DNA of 64,000 bases from Gammaproteobacteria bacterium (GCA_016182845.1 JACPFT010000004.1:1-64000); one strand, 5' to 3'. Positions 1 to 10,164 are shown, counted from the stretch's first letter. The notes: generated by a model from the sequence alone, not told the origin. Numbers and translations: made by a program.

Positions 1-53
1 AGCTTGGCCTTGGCGATGTCGATGCCCAGAGGGGTGAAGTCGGGAGTGCTCAT
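1..53 (-). CDS. IS110-family transposase, N-terminal fragment running off the window
   Basis: Only the first 17 codons are visible, reading MSTPDFTPLGIDIAKAK from an ATG at 53. The segment LGIDIAKAK matches the start of the DEDD (RuvC-like) catalytic domain of IS110-family transposases, where the Asp in GIDIAK is the first catalytic acid. IS110 enzymes recombine with the help of a structured RNA made from a non-coding end of the element. The rest of the gene lies before position 1, so intactness cannot be judged. The family call rests on one short motif but that motif is characteristic. Confidence 0.7.
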   Translation of the reverse strand, partial: MSTPDFTPLGIDIAKAK

Positions 54-241
54 GGCTTGCGCGATCTACCTTGTGAATGCAGGCTGCCGGCGAGGCCGGG
101 CCGAAGATACTGTTCGATGGAGGGCAAGTGAAAGCGGGAAACCTGGTGCGAAATCTACGTCTCGACCGCAGCGATCAAGGGCGGGTACGGCATCCAGGCT
201 CCCTTTACTCAAGAGCGACTTGAGCAAATTCAGAATACAAG
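54..241. other. Non-coding stretch upstream of the IS110 transposase
   Basis: There is no convincing gene here; a short plus-strand frame has no recognisable content. It lies 5' of the IS110-type transposase start, where IS110-group elements carry their left end and, in characterised members, the bridge-RNA template. A 6-bp stem is visible (208-213 with 219-224, loop of 5). The element boundary cannot be placed from one copy. Confidence 0.3.
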
Positions 242-313
242 GTCGGGTTAGCGCAGCGTAACCCGACAGGGCTCCAAGCGAAGTGTCGGGTTACGCCTAT
301 CGGCTAACCCGAC
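242..313. repeat. Tandem pair of palindromic repeats (GTCGGGTTA/TAACCCGAC)
   Basis: Two hairpin units share the arms GTCGGGTTA and TAACCCGAC: 242-267 with an 8-nt loop and 285-313 with an 11-nt loop. The second ends directly against the stop codon of the EthD-like gene (314-316). It resembles REP-like intergenic palindromes. IS110-family elements often insert next to such sequences, which may explain the neighbour. Confidence 0.7.
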
Positions 314-628
314 CTACGGGGCCACCAGCTCGCTGAACTGCAGCTCCGGCTGCAAATTCGTGTAATTGCTCACATCCCCAAGGATCTCCGCGCCATGGGC
401 GGCCAGGCCAGCCTTCAGGCCCTCCAGGGACTCGAAATAAATGCTGCCGATGGCGAGCAGGCGCGGCGCCGAGCCGTCGCCCATCGCCAGGCCCCGCTCG
501 ATCTCGTGACGCCGGGCGCCGAAGGGCGCCAGCCGGTCCATAACCATGGGAAAATGCGTATCCCGGTAATACTCGAAATCGAAGCGGGCGCCCTCGCGGG
601 CGAAATACAGGGCGGATGCGCGGATCAT
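314..628 (-). CDS. EthD-like dimeric alpha/beta-barrel protein
   Basis: This 104-residue protein matches the small EthD family (ferredoxin-like alpha+beta fold, usually dimeric). The family-typical features are an early beta strand, then FDFEYYRDTHFPMV with the conserved YY..THFP pattern, and a C-terminal segment of the type 'AEILGDVSNYTNLQPELQFSEL'-like order. EthD proteins accompany degradative oxygenases in some bacteria but most members have no known reaction. The ATG at 628 is chosen because GGAG lies 7 to 10 bases upstream; longer in-frame starts run into a palindromic repeat. It is a stand-alone gene between two repeat clusters, so context gives no function. Confidence 0.75.
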   Translation of the reverse strand: MIRASALYFAREGARFDFEYYRDTHFPMVMDRLAPFGARRHEIERGLAMGDGSAPRLLAIGSIYFESLEGLKAGLAAHGAEILGDVSNYTNLQPELQFSELVAP

Positions 629-664
629 GACGTCTCCTTCGATGAGGCGTGGAAAAAACCAAAG

Positions 665-793
665 CCGTTCGTGCTGAGTAGCTGGCCGAAGGCCAGCATA
701 TCGAAGCACTCTCGCCACCCATTCATCCTTCGACTTGGCCTGTCCTGAGCTTGTCGAAGGACCCGCTATCGCGGGCTACTCAGGACGAACGGG
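665..793. repeat. Dispersed palindromic repeat cluster (TTCGT.CTGAG...TCGAAG type)
   Basis: Two imperfect palindromes, 665-711 and 727-793. Each is built from CCGTTCGTNCTGAG, a variable GC-rich stem, and a TCGAAG block. Five further clusters with the same building blocks occur in this window (near 12988, 15757, 18296, 29383 and 31468) plus a single unit near 42907, always between genes. Confidence 0.75.
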
Positions 794-808
794 AGTTCAA
801 TGCAGCCC

Positions 809-2743
<1,935 letters not shown>

Positions 2744-2835
2744 GGGGCTCTCCTTGGGTCCAGGCATCCTGGCGGTCTAACCATAAACCACCACACAGCC
2801 GGTCACCAGCCCGATTCGAGCACCCTGTGAGCGCT

Positions 2836-4251
2836 TCAGCGTGCCGCGAGCTGCGGGTCGCGCCAAGGTTTGCCCTCCTGGTACGCGATCAGTCGTTGTT
2901 TCATTGCGACCACATCCCAGGAGCGGAATCTAGCCTCGTCGATGGCTTCCCGCTGCAGTTCCACGGCCTTGTGGAATTGACCGAGTTCGGCCTGAGCCGC
3001 CGCCAATGTTTCCCACACCTCCGGTTCGGACTCGAGGGCCTTGGCCACCGGCCTGCCCGTCGCCTTGGTCGCGGAGCCGGCCGCAGCCTGGGCCAGCGCC
3101 AGCGCTCGATGACCATCGCGCCGCGCCGGTTCGGGATCTGTGGCCAATTCCCAGGCCAACCGGCGCTGGGCCAGGGCGTGATTGGCCTCGGCAGCCAGCG
3201 TCAACCAGTGGCGCGCTTTCTCCCTGTCATGCTTGTGTCCGGGATCGTTTAGGATCAGCTGGGCCAATTCATATTGGGCTTCCGCGTTGCCGCCCTGGGC
3301 CGATAGCTGCAGCCAGGCCGCGCCTTTGTTCTGATCGCTACGGCAGCCGGCGCCCGCGATGAGATTGCTTCCCATGCTGTACTGTGCCTCGGCATCGCCG
3401 CCCTGCGCCGCCAGCGAAAGCCAGTAGGTCGGATTTTTGTTCTTCGCCTTCGCGGCGACCTCATGCAGCATCAGGGCCTGCGAATAGATCATCTGCGCCC
3501 TGGGGCTACCGGCCTCGGCGGCTTGCAGAATCTGGTTCATAGCTTCTGGTTTCACGATAGATGTAGCGTCACTGGCCATGCGGAAATCTATTACCACCCG
3601 TTGCCAGAGTTTCTCAGAACTCGATGGCTTCGCTTCGAAGCGCCACCGACGCAGGGCCATCAAGGCCGCCTTGTTGAATCCGGTCTTGGGTATGGCGTAC
3701 TCGACCGCCGCGTCGCGCACGCTCCCGTCGGCGCCGACATGAAACTTCAGTGCGACCACACCCTCGACGCCTTTCATGGCCGCTTCACGCGGGTATCCGG
3801 GCGGGTGCTTCTTCACGGCCTTCGCCGATGCCCAATACTCGGGGTCCTCCCTCAACTCGGGCAACAGCCGCTTCGCCAAGGCATCTTGCCCATATTGGGT
3901 GCGAATTGCCTCGGCTTGTTGCCGACCACGAGCCTGCTCTCCTGTATCGAGCTTGGCGAAGATCTTGTCCCGGACCTTAGCCGAATTCATCGCATCCTGC
4001 TCCGCCGCCAGGCTCAGCCAGGCGAATGCGAGCGCCAAATCTTTCGCTACGCCTTCGCCTTTGTAATACATGACACCGAGATTGAACTGCGAATGACCCT
4101 CGCCCAATTCGGCCAGGCGACGGAACTCGGTGGCTGCGGCGGTGAAATTCTTCTCGCGATAGAGCTCTTCGGCGAGGTCAAAGTCGGCACGCACCGAGGG
4201 CGACGCGGCGGCCCACAGGCCAAGAATGGCAAGAAGAGAGCGAAAGTGCAT
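2836..4251 (-). CDS. Secreted Sel1-repeat protein with an internal TonB C-terminal domain
   Basis: 471 residues. A signal peptide (1-22, ending SVRA|D) is followed by TPR/Sel1-like helices (about 25-90, with SQFNLGVMYYKGEGV). Next comes a TonB C-terminal-type domain (about 147-226, HPPGYPREAAMKGVEG through MALRRWRFEAKP). Further Sel1 repeats follow (about 240-370, repeating LAAQGG.AEAQY), then a last TPR-like pair. Sel1 repeats mediate protein contacts. TonB-C domains normally end a TonB protein and touch outer-membrane receptors, so an internal copy without a membrane anchor is unusual. Likely periplasmic; partner unknown. A weak TTGAAC-17-TAGTGT promoter may lie about 60 bases upstream. Confidence 0.8.
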   Translation of the reverse strand: MHFRSLLAILGLWAAASPSVRADFDLAEELYREKNFTAAATEFRRLAELGEGHSQFNLGVMYYKGEGVAKDLALAFAWLSLAAEQDAMNSAKVRDKIFAKLDTGEQARGRQQAEAIRTQYGQDALAKRLLPELREDPEYWASAKAVKKHPPGYPREAAMKGVEGVVALKFHVGADGSVRDAAVEYAIPKTGFNKAALMALRRWRFEAKPSSSEKLWQRVVIDFRMASDATSIVKPEAMNQILQAAEAGSPRAQMIYSQALMLHEVAAKAKNKNPTYWLSLAAQGGDAEAQYSMGSNLIAGAGCRSDQNKGAAWLQLSAQGGNAEAQYELAQLILNDPGHKHDREKARHWLTLAAEANHALAQRRLAWELATDPEPARRDGHRALALAQAAAGSATKATGRPVAKALESEPEVWETLAAAQAELGQFHKAVELQREAIDEARFRSWDVVAMKQRLIAYQEGKPWRDPQLAAR

Positions 4252-4357
4252 GAAAGATTTCCAAAAACAACGTTCACGAGCACGGCGACACTATCAGAAC
4301 CTGACAGGCCGTTCAATAGTGCTCAAGAAGTCGGGCCTTCAAATCGGTGCGAAGGAC

Positions 4358-5206
4358 TCAAATCCAGACCTGCACGTTGTCGATAAGCCGCGCGCGCCCC
4401 AAGAAAGCCGCCGCCAGGATCACGAAATAGCTATCGCCCGCGCGCGGCTCGTGCAGATCCTTGCCGTGGCGGATCTTGAAATAATCCGGCTTCAAGCCGA
4501 CCTTTTCGATCATGAGGTTTGCCTGTTCTTCCAGGCGGGCGAAATCGCGCTCGCCGGATTTCAGGGCCTCGGCACATTGGCTCAGGGCCCGGTAAATCAC
4601 CGGTGCCTGGGCGCGCTCCTCGGGCGTCAGATAGCCATTGCGCGACGACAGGGCCAGGCCGTCCTCGGCGCGCTTGGTCTCGGCGCCGACGATCTCCACG
4701 GGTACGGACAGGTCCGCCACCATCTGGCGGATCACCATCAGCTGCTGGAAATCCTTCTCGCCGAACACGGCGATATCCGGCTGAACCAGGTTGAAGAGCT
4801 TGGCGACGACCGTGGCGACGCCGCGAAAATGCCCGGGCCGGCTCGCGCCGCAGAGGATATTGGACAGGGCCGGAACCTCGACGATGGTCTGATTCTCCCG
4901 GCCGCGCGGATACATGATGGCGTCCGTGGGCGTGAACAGCGCATCGACGCCCTTGGCGCGCAGGATGGCGCAGTCTTCTTCCAGGGTGCGCGGATATTTG
5001 GACCAATCCTCGTTCAGACCGAACTGCAGGGGATTGACGTAGATACTCACCACCACCTTGTCGCCGCGCTCGCGGGCCCGTTCGATCAGGCTGGCGTGGC
5101 CCTCGTGCAGATTGCCCATGGTGGGCACGAAGGCAATGGTCTGGCCGGCGGCGCGCCAGGCGGCGATGCACTGGCGCAGGGCTTGTAATTCACTGAATAT
5201 CTGCAT
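4358..5206 (-). CDS. panC: Pantothenate synthetase (pantoate-beta-alanine ligase)
   Basis: Joins pantoate and beta-alanine with ATP to make pantothenate, the last step of vitamin B5 synthesis. The 282 residues are normal length. The N-terminal nucleotide-binding signature PTMGNLHEGHASLI contains the HxGH-type motif of the cytidylyltransferase superfamily; FGEKDFQQL and the SSRNGYL region form the rest of the active site. The ATG at 5206 (MQIFSELQ) fits family N-termini, whereas the longer frame enters a palindrome. It follows panB on the same strand but a 28-bp perfect inverted repeat separates them, so co-transcription may be modulated there. Confidence 0.97.
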   Translation of the reverse strand: MQIFSELQALRQCIAAWRAAGQTIAFVPTMGNLHEGHASLIERARERGDKVVVSIYVNPLQFGLNEDWSKYPRTLEEDCAILRAKGVDALFTPTDAIMYPRGRENQTIVEVPALSNILCGASRPGHFRGVATVVAKLFNLVQPDIAVFGEKDFQQLMVIRQMVADLSVPVEIVGAETKRAEDGLALSSRNGYLTPEERAQAPVIYRALSQCAEALKSGERDFARLEEQANLMIEKVGLKPDYFKIRHGKDLHEPRAGDSYFVILAAAFLGRARLIDNVQVWI

Positions 5207-5220
5207 GGCGAAATCCGGAT

Positions 5221-5343
5221 TTAACCGCCAAGGCGCCAAGACGCCAAGGAAAAAAGAGGAAGCTTGCCGACTGTAGATTCCCAAGTGCTCAGCAGAACGA
5301 TGGGATTAACTCTCACTTGGCGTCTTGGCGCCTTGGCGGTTAA
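5221..5343. repeat. 28-bp perfect inverted repeat (AACCGCCAAGG family) between panB and panC
   Basis: Left arm 5221-5248 and right arm 5316-5343 are exact reverse complements over 28 bases and enclose 67 bases. The arms are built from AACCGCCAAGGCGCCAAG. Related units occur at 13601-13717 and 30246-30269. The RNA would form a very long hairpin between panB and panC. It ends without a U-run, so it is not a classical terminator. Confidence 0.85.
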
Positions 5344-5351
5344 TGTCTCTC

Positions 5352-6143
5352 TTAGAAACTATGTTCCGGCCCCGGAAACGCCTTGTCCTTGACTTCCTTG
5401 ACGAAGGTTTCCAGGGCGCCGCGCACGCCGCCGGTGCAGCCGGCGAGGTAATCGCGGGAGAATTTCGGCGGCTTGGGGAACAGGCCCAGCATGTCGTGCA
5501 GGACCAGGACCTGACCGTCCGTGTCCACGCCGGCGCCGATGCCTATGGTCGGAATGGGCAGCTCGGCGCTTATGTCCCTGGCGAGCGCGGCGGGGATGCA
5601 CTCGAAGACCACGAGCTGGGCGCCCGCCTCGGCCAGGGCCATGGCATCGTCGCGGATCTGCTTAGCTTGGGCCTCGGTGCGGCCCTGGACCTTGTAGCCG
5701 CCCAGGATATTCACCGACTGCGGAGTCAGCCCCAAGTGACCGCAGACCGGGATGCCGCGTTCGGTGAGCAGGCGGATCGTCGGCAGCAGCCAGGCGCCGC
5801 CTTCCAGCTTGACCATGTGGGCGCCGGCCTGCATCAGCGCGGTCGCACTCTGAAAGGTTTGTTCCGGTGTCGCATAGCTCATGAAAGGCAGATCGCCGAT
5901 CAGCAGGCAACGGCTATTGGCGCGGGCCACGCACTGCACGTGGTAAGCCATCTGCTCCAGGGTCACCGGTACGGTGGAATCATGGCCTTGCAGCACCATG
6001 CCCAGCGAGTCCCCCACCAGGATCACCTCGACGCCGGCGGCGTTGATGAGACTGGTGAAGGTCGAGTCGTAGCTGGTGAGGACCGTGAATTTCTCGCCGT
6101 TCTGCTTCATTTTCTGCAGGCTGGCGACGTTGATCTTGCTCAT
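5352..6143 (-). CDS. panB: 3-methyl-2-oxobutanoate hydroxymethyltransferase
   Basis: Transfers a hydroxymethyl group from methylene-tetrahydrofolate to alpha-ketoisovalerate, the first committed step to pantoate. The 263 residues form a TIM barrel of normal length. Visible motifs are VLTSYD near the N-terminus, [19 protein letters not shown] (metal and ketoacid binding Asp), KLEGG with the substrate Lys/Glu, and IGIGAG near the end. Its start overlaps the stop of the deoxynucleoside kinase by 4 bases (ATGA), so the two are translationally coupled. Placement beside folK fits its use of a folate cofactor. Confidence 0.97.
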   Translation of the reverse strand: MSKINVASLQKMKQNGEKFTVLTSYDSTFTSLINAAGVEVILVGDSLGMVLQGHDSTVPVTLEQMAYHVQCVARANSRCLLIGDLPFMSYATPEQTFQSATALMQAGAHMVKLEGGAWLLPTIRLLTERGIPVCGHLGLTPQSVNILGGYKVQGRTEAQAKQIRDDAMALAEAGAQLVVFECIPAALARDISAELPIPTIGIGAGVDTDGQVLVLHDMLGLFPKPPKFSRDYLAGCTGGVRGALETFVKEVKDKAFPGPEHSF

Positions 6144-6814
6144 ACGTGCACGCTTTTCGGGTTGAAGTAATGGCGGCCTTTCACCGTGGTGTCGATGCGG
6201 CCCAATAATTCCTGGAAATCATCCTCGCTCTCGACCAGGTCGACGCCCGAGGCATTGACGATCAAAAGCGGCGCATCGTCGTAGTAATGGAAAAAATGCG
6301 CGTAATCGTCGACGACTTTCTGCAGATACGTCCGCTCGATTGTGTCCTCTTCGGGACGGCCGCGCTTACGGATACGATTCATCAGCACATCGACCGGCGC
6401 CTGCAAATAAATCACCAGATCCGGGCGCGGCGCGTCGACGGCCATTTGCGCGTAGACCTGTTCGTAGAGGCGAAGCTCGTCGTCGTCGAGATTCATGCGC
6501 GCGAACAAGCGATCTTTCTCCATGAGAAAATCGGCGACGCGCAGGGGCGCGAACAGATCCGGCTGACGGGCTTTTTGCAGCTCGCGGGCGCGCTGGAACA
6601 GGAAGAATAATTGCGTGGGCAGGGCCGCCGATTTGGGATTCTGGTAGAAGCGCTCCAGGAAGGGATTTTCCTCGGCTTCCTCCAGGAGCAGCTCGGCCTG
6701 AAAGCACTTCGCGAGGCGGCGTGCCAGGGAGGTCTTGCCGACGCCGATGGGGCCTTCCACGGCGATGAATTTACGCGCCTCGTTCACGGTTTCCGTCGTG
6801 TTCGGCTCGGTCAC
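6140..6814 (-). CDS. Deoxynucleoside kinase (dAdo/dGuo/dCyd kinase family)
   Basis: Phosphorylates deoxynucleosides for salvage. 224 residues with P-loop GPIGVGKT (21-28), a Glu-rich ENPFLERFY segment, the DR-containing motif MEKDRLFA and the lid RKRGRPEED. This matches the dNK family of deoxyadenosine/deoxyguanosine kinases; the exact substrate cannot be read from sequence. It starts with GTG at 6814, overlapping the folK stop by 4 bases, and in turn overlaps panB. The gene is often found in this folK-panB interval in beta- and gammaproteobacteria, although the pathway link is not obvious. Confidence 0.88.
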   Translation of the reverse strand: MTEPNTTETVNEARKFIAVEGPIGVGKTSLARRLAKCFQAELLLEEAEENPFLERFYQNPKSAALPTQLFFLFQRARELQKARQPDLFAPLRVADFLMEKDRLFARMNLDDDELRLYEQVYAQMAVDAPRPDLVIYLQAPVDVLMNRIRKRGRPEEDTIERTYLQKVVDDYAHFFHYYDDAPLLIVNASGVDLVESEDDFQELLGRIDTTVKGRHYFNPKSVHV

Positions 6815-7299
6815 TGTGTCGCTATCCTCTGCATGCTATTGAGATCCACGCGGCCCAGGGCCTCGCTCAGGCTCGTGCCATCCGGAAACACCAGATCGGG
6901 CGCGACATCCGCGAGCGGCAAGAGCACGAAGGCCCGGTTCAGCATTCCGGGGTGGGGAACGCTCAGCCTAAGCGTGGCGATTTGTGCGCTGCCGTACAGT
7001 AGCAGGTCCAAATCCAGGCTGCGAGCCCCCCAGCGGCGCTGGCGGACGCGTCCCTGGGCGTTCTCGATGGCCTGGAGTGCATCGAGTAGGACCTCGGGTT
7101 CGAGTCCCGTTTCCAGTGCCGCCACGGCATTGACATAGTCCGGTTGGTCCTGGGGACCCATGGGCGGGTTGCGGTAATAGGGGGAGACCGCCGCGAGGCG
7201 CGAATGCGCCAGGGCTTTCAAGGCCGCGACGGCCGCATCCAGCTGGGCGACCGGCTCGGCTAGATTGGCGCCCAGGCCGATGAAGGCGAGCACGCTCAA
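6811..7299 (-). CDS. folK: 2-amino-4-hydroxy-6-hydroxymethyldihydropteridine pyrophosphokinase
   Basis: Transfers pyrophosphate from ATP to hydroxymethyl-dihydropterin in folate synthesis. About 162 residues, the usual size. The start IGLGANL, the GPQDQPDYVNAVA loop, and RWGARSLDLDLLLYG with the paired metal-binding Asp residues are all present. No ATG is available. TTG at 7299 overlaps the pcnB stop codon (TTGA) and best aligns with family N-termini; GTG at 7293 is the alternative. Its end overlaps the kinase start by 4 bases. pcnB-folK order is the same as in E. coli. Confidence 0.93.
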   Translation of the reverse strand: MSVLAFIGLGANLAEPVAQLDAAVAALKALAHSRLAAVSPYYRNPPMGPQDQPDYVNAVAALETGLEPEVLLDALQAIENAQGRVRQRRWGARSLDLDLLLYGSAQIATLRLSVPHPGMLNRAFVLLPLADVAPDLVFPDGTSLSEALGRVDLNSMQRIATQ

Positions 7300-8657
7300 T
7301 GAGTGGCCGGCGCCGGCTTCTTGCGCGGGCCGCGCCGGCGGCGGGCGGCCGGGGCCTTCTCGCCCGTGGCGGCCAGGGTCTTGAGCAAGGCCTCGCGGCC
7401 ACGGCCATCGGCCTCCTGCCAGTCGGTCCACCAGTCGGCCAGCTCTTGATCCGCCTCGCCGATCTCGGCGCGCAGTAGCAGGAAATCGTAGGCGGCGCGG
7501 AAACGCGGGTGCTCGAACAGGCGCTCGGCGCGCTTGCCGGCGCGCTGGGGTAGGCGGTGTTGCAGGGTCCAGATCTCGCGCATCATGGTGCTGTAATGGC
7601 GTGGAATCGCGGTGTGCTGACACTGCTTGTCCAGCACCTCGCTGACCGCGTGCTGAAAGGCCTCGGCCGGGGCCTCATTGCGCGCCAGGCGCTTTTCGAA
7701 GGCGTTCTGCACCGGATGCCAGAGCAGGGCGGCGTAGAGGAAGCCGGCGGTGACCGGCCGATCTTCGGCGACGCGCGCATCGGTATTGCCCAGGGCCAGC
7801 AGCAGCATCCGCTCGACGCGGCCGGACTCGTCCTGCTTCACGGCCTTGGCCGTTGCCGGGTAGAGCTCGGCGAACAGGCCATTGGCCTGCAAGGCCCGGT
7901 ATGTCGCCGCACCCGCGCCCATCAGGAACAGCTTGGCGGATTCGTCGAACAGGCGGGCGGAAGACACTTCGCGCAGCAGCACGGCCATCTTGGGCATGGG
8001 CGCGGCGGTACCGGCCTCGATGGACAGATCCAGCTTGGCGGCCAGGCGGGCGGCGCGCAGCATGCGCACCGGATCCTCGCGGAAGCGCACTTCCGGATCG
8101 CCGATCATGCGCAGCTGGCGCTTATCCAGGTCTTCCAGGCCGCCGACGAAATCGACGACGGAGAAATCGGCGATGTTGTAGTACAGGGCGTTGATGGTGA
8201 AATCGCGGCGCAGGGCATCGTCCTCGATGCTGCCGTAGACATTGTCGCGCAGGAGCATGCCCTGCTCGCTCTGATGGCGATCGCCGTCCTCGGTCTGGGC
8301 GCGGAAGGTGGCGACCTCGATGACTTCCGGGCCGAAGACCACGTGGGCCAGCTTGAAGCGCCGGCCGATGACCCGGCAGTTGCGGAACAGCTGCTTGACC
8401 TGTTCCGGGGTCGCGTCGGTGGCGATGTCGAAGTCCTTGGGATGCAGGCCCAGGAGGATGTCGCGCACGCCGCCGCCCACCAGATAGGCGGCATAGCCTT
8501 CCTTCTTCAGGCGGTACAAGACCTTGAGGGCGGCCTCGGAGATATCCCGGCGCGAGACATCGTGCGCATCGCGGGCGAGCACGACGGGCTCGTGAGCCGT
8601 GCGCGGCTTGGTCTTGCCGAGAACCTTCTTGGCGAGTTTGACGACTTTGCCGAACAC
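7296..8657 (-). CDS. pcnB: Poly(A) polymerase I
   Basis: Adds 3' poly(A) tails to RNA and so promotes degradation. 453 residues, starting at GTG 8657. The nucleotidyltransferase core has GGGVRDILLG (61-70) and the catalytic DxD at D75/D77 in PKDFDIAT. It continues with the RRFKLAHVVFG segment, RRDFTINALYY and the RNA-binding domain. The C-terminal tail is basic and Ala/Pro rich (AARRRRGPRKKPAPATH). The family also contains CCA-adding enzymes; the extended N-terminus, the basic tail and the dksA/gluQ/folK neighbourhood favour PcnB. It overlaps folK. Confidence 0.94.
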   Translation of the reverse strand: MFGKVVKLAKKVLGKTKPRTAHEPVVLARDAHDVSRRDISEAALKVLYRLKKEGYAAYLVGGGVRDILLGLHPKDFDIATDATPEQVKQLFRNCRVIGRRFKLAHVVFGPEVIEVATFRAQTEDGDRHQSEQGMLLRDNVYGSIEDDALRRDFTINALYYNIADFSVVDFVGGLEDLDKRQLRMIGDPEVRFREDPVRMLRAARLAAKLDLSIEAGTAAPMPKMAVLLREVSSARLFDESAKLFLMGAGAATYRALQANGLFAELYPATAKAVKQDESGRVERMLLLALGNTDARVAEDRPVTAGFLYAALLWHPVQNAFEKRLARNEAPAEAFQHAVSEVLDKQCQHTAIPRHYSTMMREIWTLQHRLPQRAGKRAERLFEHPRFRAAYDFLLLRAEIGEADQELADWWTDWQEADGRGREALLKTLAATGEKAPAARRRRGPRKKPAPATH

Positions 8658-8721
8658 GGGGCCTGCCTTTTGTATGAAGTAGCGGAAAACCCCGGATCAT
8701 ACCGGCGCCACAGGACAGGGT

Positions 8722-9603
8722 CTAGGGCAGGGGCGACGGCGCGTGACCTAGACCGTGAGGCAGACGCCCGCGCCGCCAGTGATCGAGGCCATGGGCAAGG
8801 ATTTCCGGAACCTCGGCGCCATAGAGCTCGTCGGGCGGCTCCTGGCCCAGGAAGCGCAGGGCCAGCCAGAGCTGGCGGCCATCGCCCGGATGCAGGGGCG
8901 CGGCGTAAGTCTGCTTGGACAGCTTGTGGCCGTCGGCGTCCAGGGCCACGGGGATATGCAAGAAACGCGGCGGCGCCGCGTCCAGATACCGGTACAGGAC
9001 CAGCTGCCCCGGCGTGGCGGCGATGAGATCCGAGCCGCGCACGATGTCGCTGATGCCCTGGGCGATGTCGTCCACCACCACGGCCAACTGGTAGCTCCAG
9101 AAGCCTTCCTTGCGCTTGAGCACGAAGTCCTCGCCGGCCTGGGCCGCGTCCACCTCCAGCTCGCCCTGCAAGACGTCGAGAAAGCGCGTGGGCGCCGCCT
9201 CGACCCTGAGGCGCAGGGCATGCTCCCCCCGGCGCGGCAGCGCCCGCTGCCGGCAGAAACCGTCGTAGACGCTGGCGCCGCGCTCGTGCAGGGACTTACG
9301 CGAACAATCGCAGGCATAGACGAGGCCGGCGGCATCGAGCTCGGCCAGGCGTTCGGCATAAACGGCATCGCGCATCGACTGGCGCCTGACCTCGCCGTCC
9401 CAATGCAGGCCGAAGGACTCCAGGCAGCGCAGGATGGCGTCGGCCGCACCCGGCTGCTCGCGCAGGCGATCGACGTCCTCTATGCGCAACAGCCAGTGCC
9501 CCCCGGCGCTGCGCGCTTCCATCCAGGAGGCGACGGCGGCCAAGAGCGAGCCGAAGTGCAGGGGCCCGGTGGGGGATGGGGCGAAGCGGCCGGTATAGGG
9601 CAT
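8722..9603 (-). CDS. gluQ: Glutamyl-Q tRNA(Asp) synthetase
   Basis: A truncated paralogue of glutamyl-tRNA synthetase that places glutamate on the queuosine of tRNA(Asp). 293 residues without the anticodon-binding domain, as expected. It has the HIGH-type motif HFGS (16-19) after GRFAPSPTGPL, a zinc site of CDC and a later Cys (YDGFCR), and a KMSKS-type KLSKQ motif near residue 228. The dksA-gluQ pairing matches E. coli (yadB). A strong hairpin between the two genes probably limits read-through from dksA. Confidence 0.95.
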   Translation of the reverse strand: MPYTGRFAPSPTGPLHFGSLLAAVASWMEARSAGGHWLLRIEDVDRLREQPGAADAILRCLESFGLHWDGEVRRQSMRDAVYAERLAELDAAGLVYACDCSRKSLHERGASVYDGFCRQRALPRRGEHALRLRVEAAPTRFLDVLQGELEVDAAQAGEDFVLKRKEGFWSYQLAVVVDDIAQGISDIVRGSDLIAATPGQLVLYRYLDAAPPRFLHIPVALDADGHKLSKQTYAAPLHPGDGRQLWLALRFLGQEPPDELYGAEVPEILAHGLDHWRRGRLPHGLGHAPSPLP

Positions 9604-9619
9604 GGTGGGTGTGGGTGTA

Positions 9620-9650
9620 GAAACAACATGGGGCGCCTCCGCGCCCCATG
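9620..9650 (-). terminator. Probable rho-independent terminator after dksA
   Basis: A 10-bp perfect stem (9627-9636 with 9641-9650) with a 4-nt loop is followed on the minus strand by the T-rich TTGTTTCT. It lies between the dksA stop and the gluQ start. Confidence 0.6.
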
Positions 9651-9666
9651 TCCCTTCGAACCTAGC

Positions 9667-10131
9667 TTAGCTCGAGTACTGCTTTTCCTTGATTTCCGCC
9701 AGGGTCTTGCAGTCGATGCACAGGCTCGCCGTGGGGCGGGCCTCCAGGCGGCGGATGCCGATTTCGACGCCGCAGGACTCGCAATAGCCATAGTCGCTGT
9801 CTTCGGTGTCGATCTGGGCGATCGTGGATTCGATCTTCTTGAGCAGCTTGCGCTCGCGATCGCGGGTACGCAGTTCCAGGGAGAATTCCTCTTCCTGGCT
9901 GGCGCGGTCCACCGGATCGGGGAAGTTGGCCGCTTCGTCCTTCATGTGGTCGACGGTGCGATCCACTTCTTCCATGAGCTGACGCTTCCAGGCTTCAAGA
10001 ATCTTCTTGAAGTGGACCTTTTGATCGCCGCACATGTACTCCTCGCCCTTCTTCTCGACATAGGGTGCGATGCCGAACTGGTTCAGGGTCGTGGAGCTTG
10101 GCTTTTTTGCTACAGCCGCCTTGGTGGCCAT
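9667..10131 (-). CDS. dksA: RNA polymerase-binding transcription factor DksA
   Basis: Binds the secondary channel of RNA polymerase and, with ppGpp, drives the stringent response. 154 residues. The coiled-coil domain carries the tip acids D72 and D75 in PDPVDRA. The C-terminal zinc finger has four cysteines (C117, C120, C138, C141 in CESC...CIDC). This is the full-length four-Cys form rather than a Cys-less paralogue. GGAGAT precedes the ATG. It has its own consensus-like promoter (10165-10193) and is divergent from leuS. Confidence 0.97.
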   Translation of the reverse strand: MATKAAVAKKPSSTTLNQFGIAPYVEKKGEEYMCGDQKVHFKKILEAWKRQLMEEVDRTVDHMKDEAANFPDPVDRASQEEEFSLELRTRDRERKLLKKIESTIAQIDTEDSDYGYCESCGVEIGIRRLEARPTASLCIDCKTLAEIKEKQYSS

Positions 10132-10164
10132 CGTGGATCTCCTACCGCACGTTGAAGGCGTGCA

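Noticed and set aside
4-261. 85-codon plus-strand frame at the window start
   Set aside because: It runs antisense through the IS110 transposase start and has no recognisable content.
242-313. CRISPR-like tandem repeats
   Set aside because: Only two palindromic units with unequal loops and no regular spacers; the same holds for the other repeat clusters.
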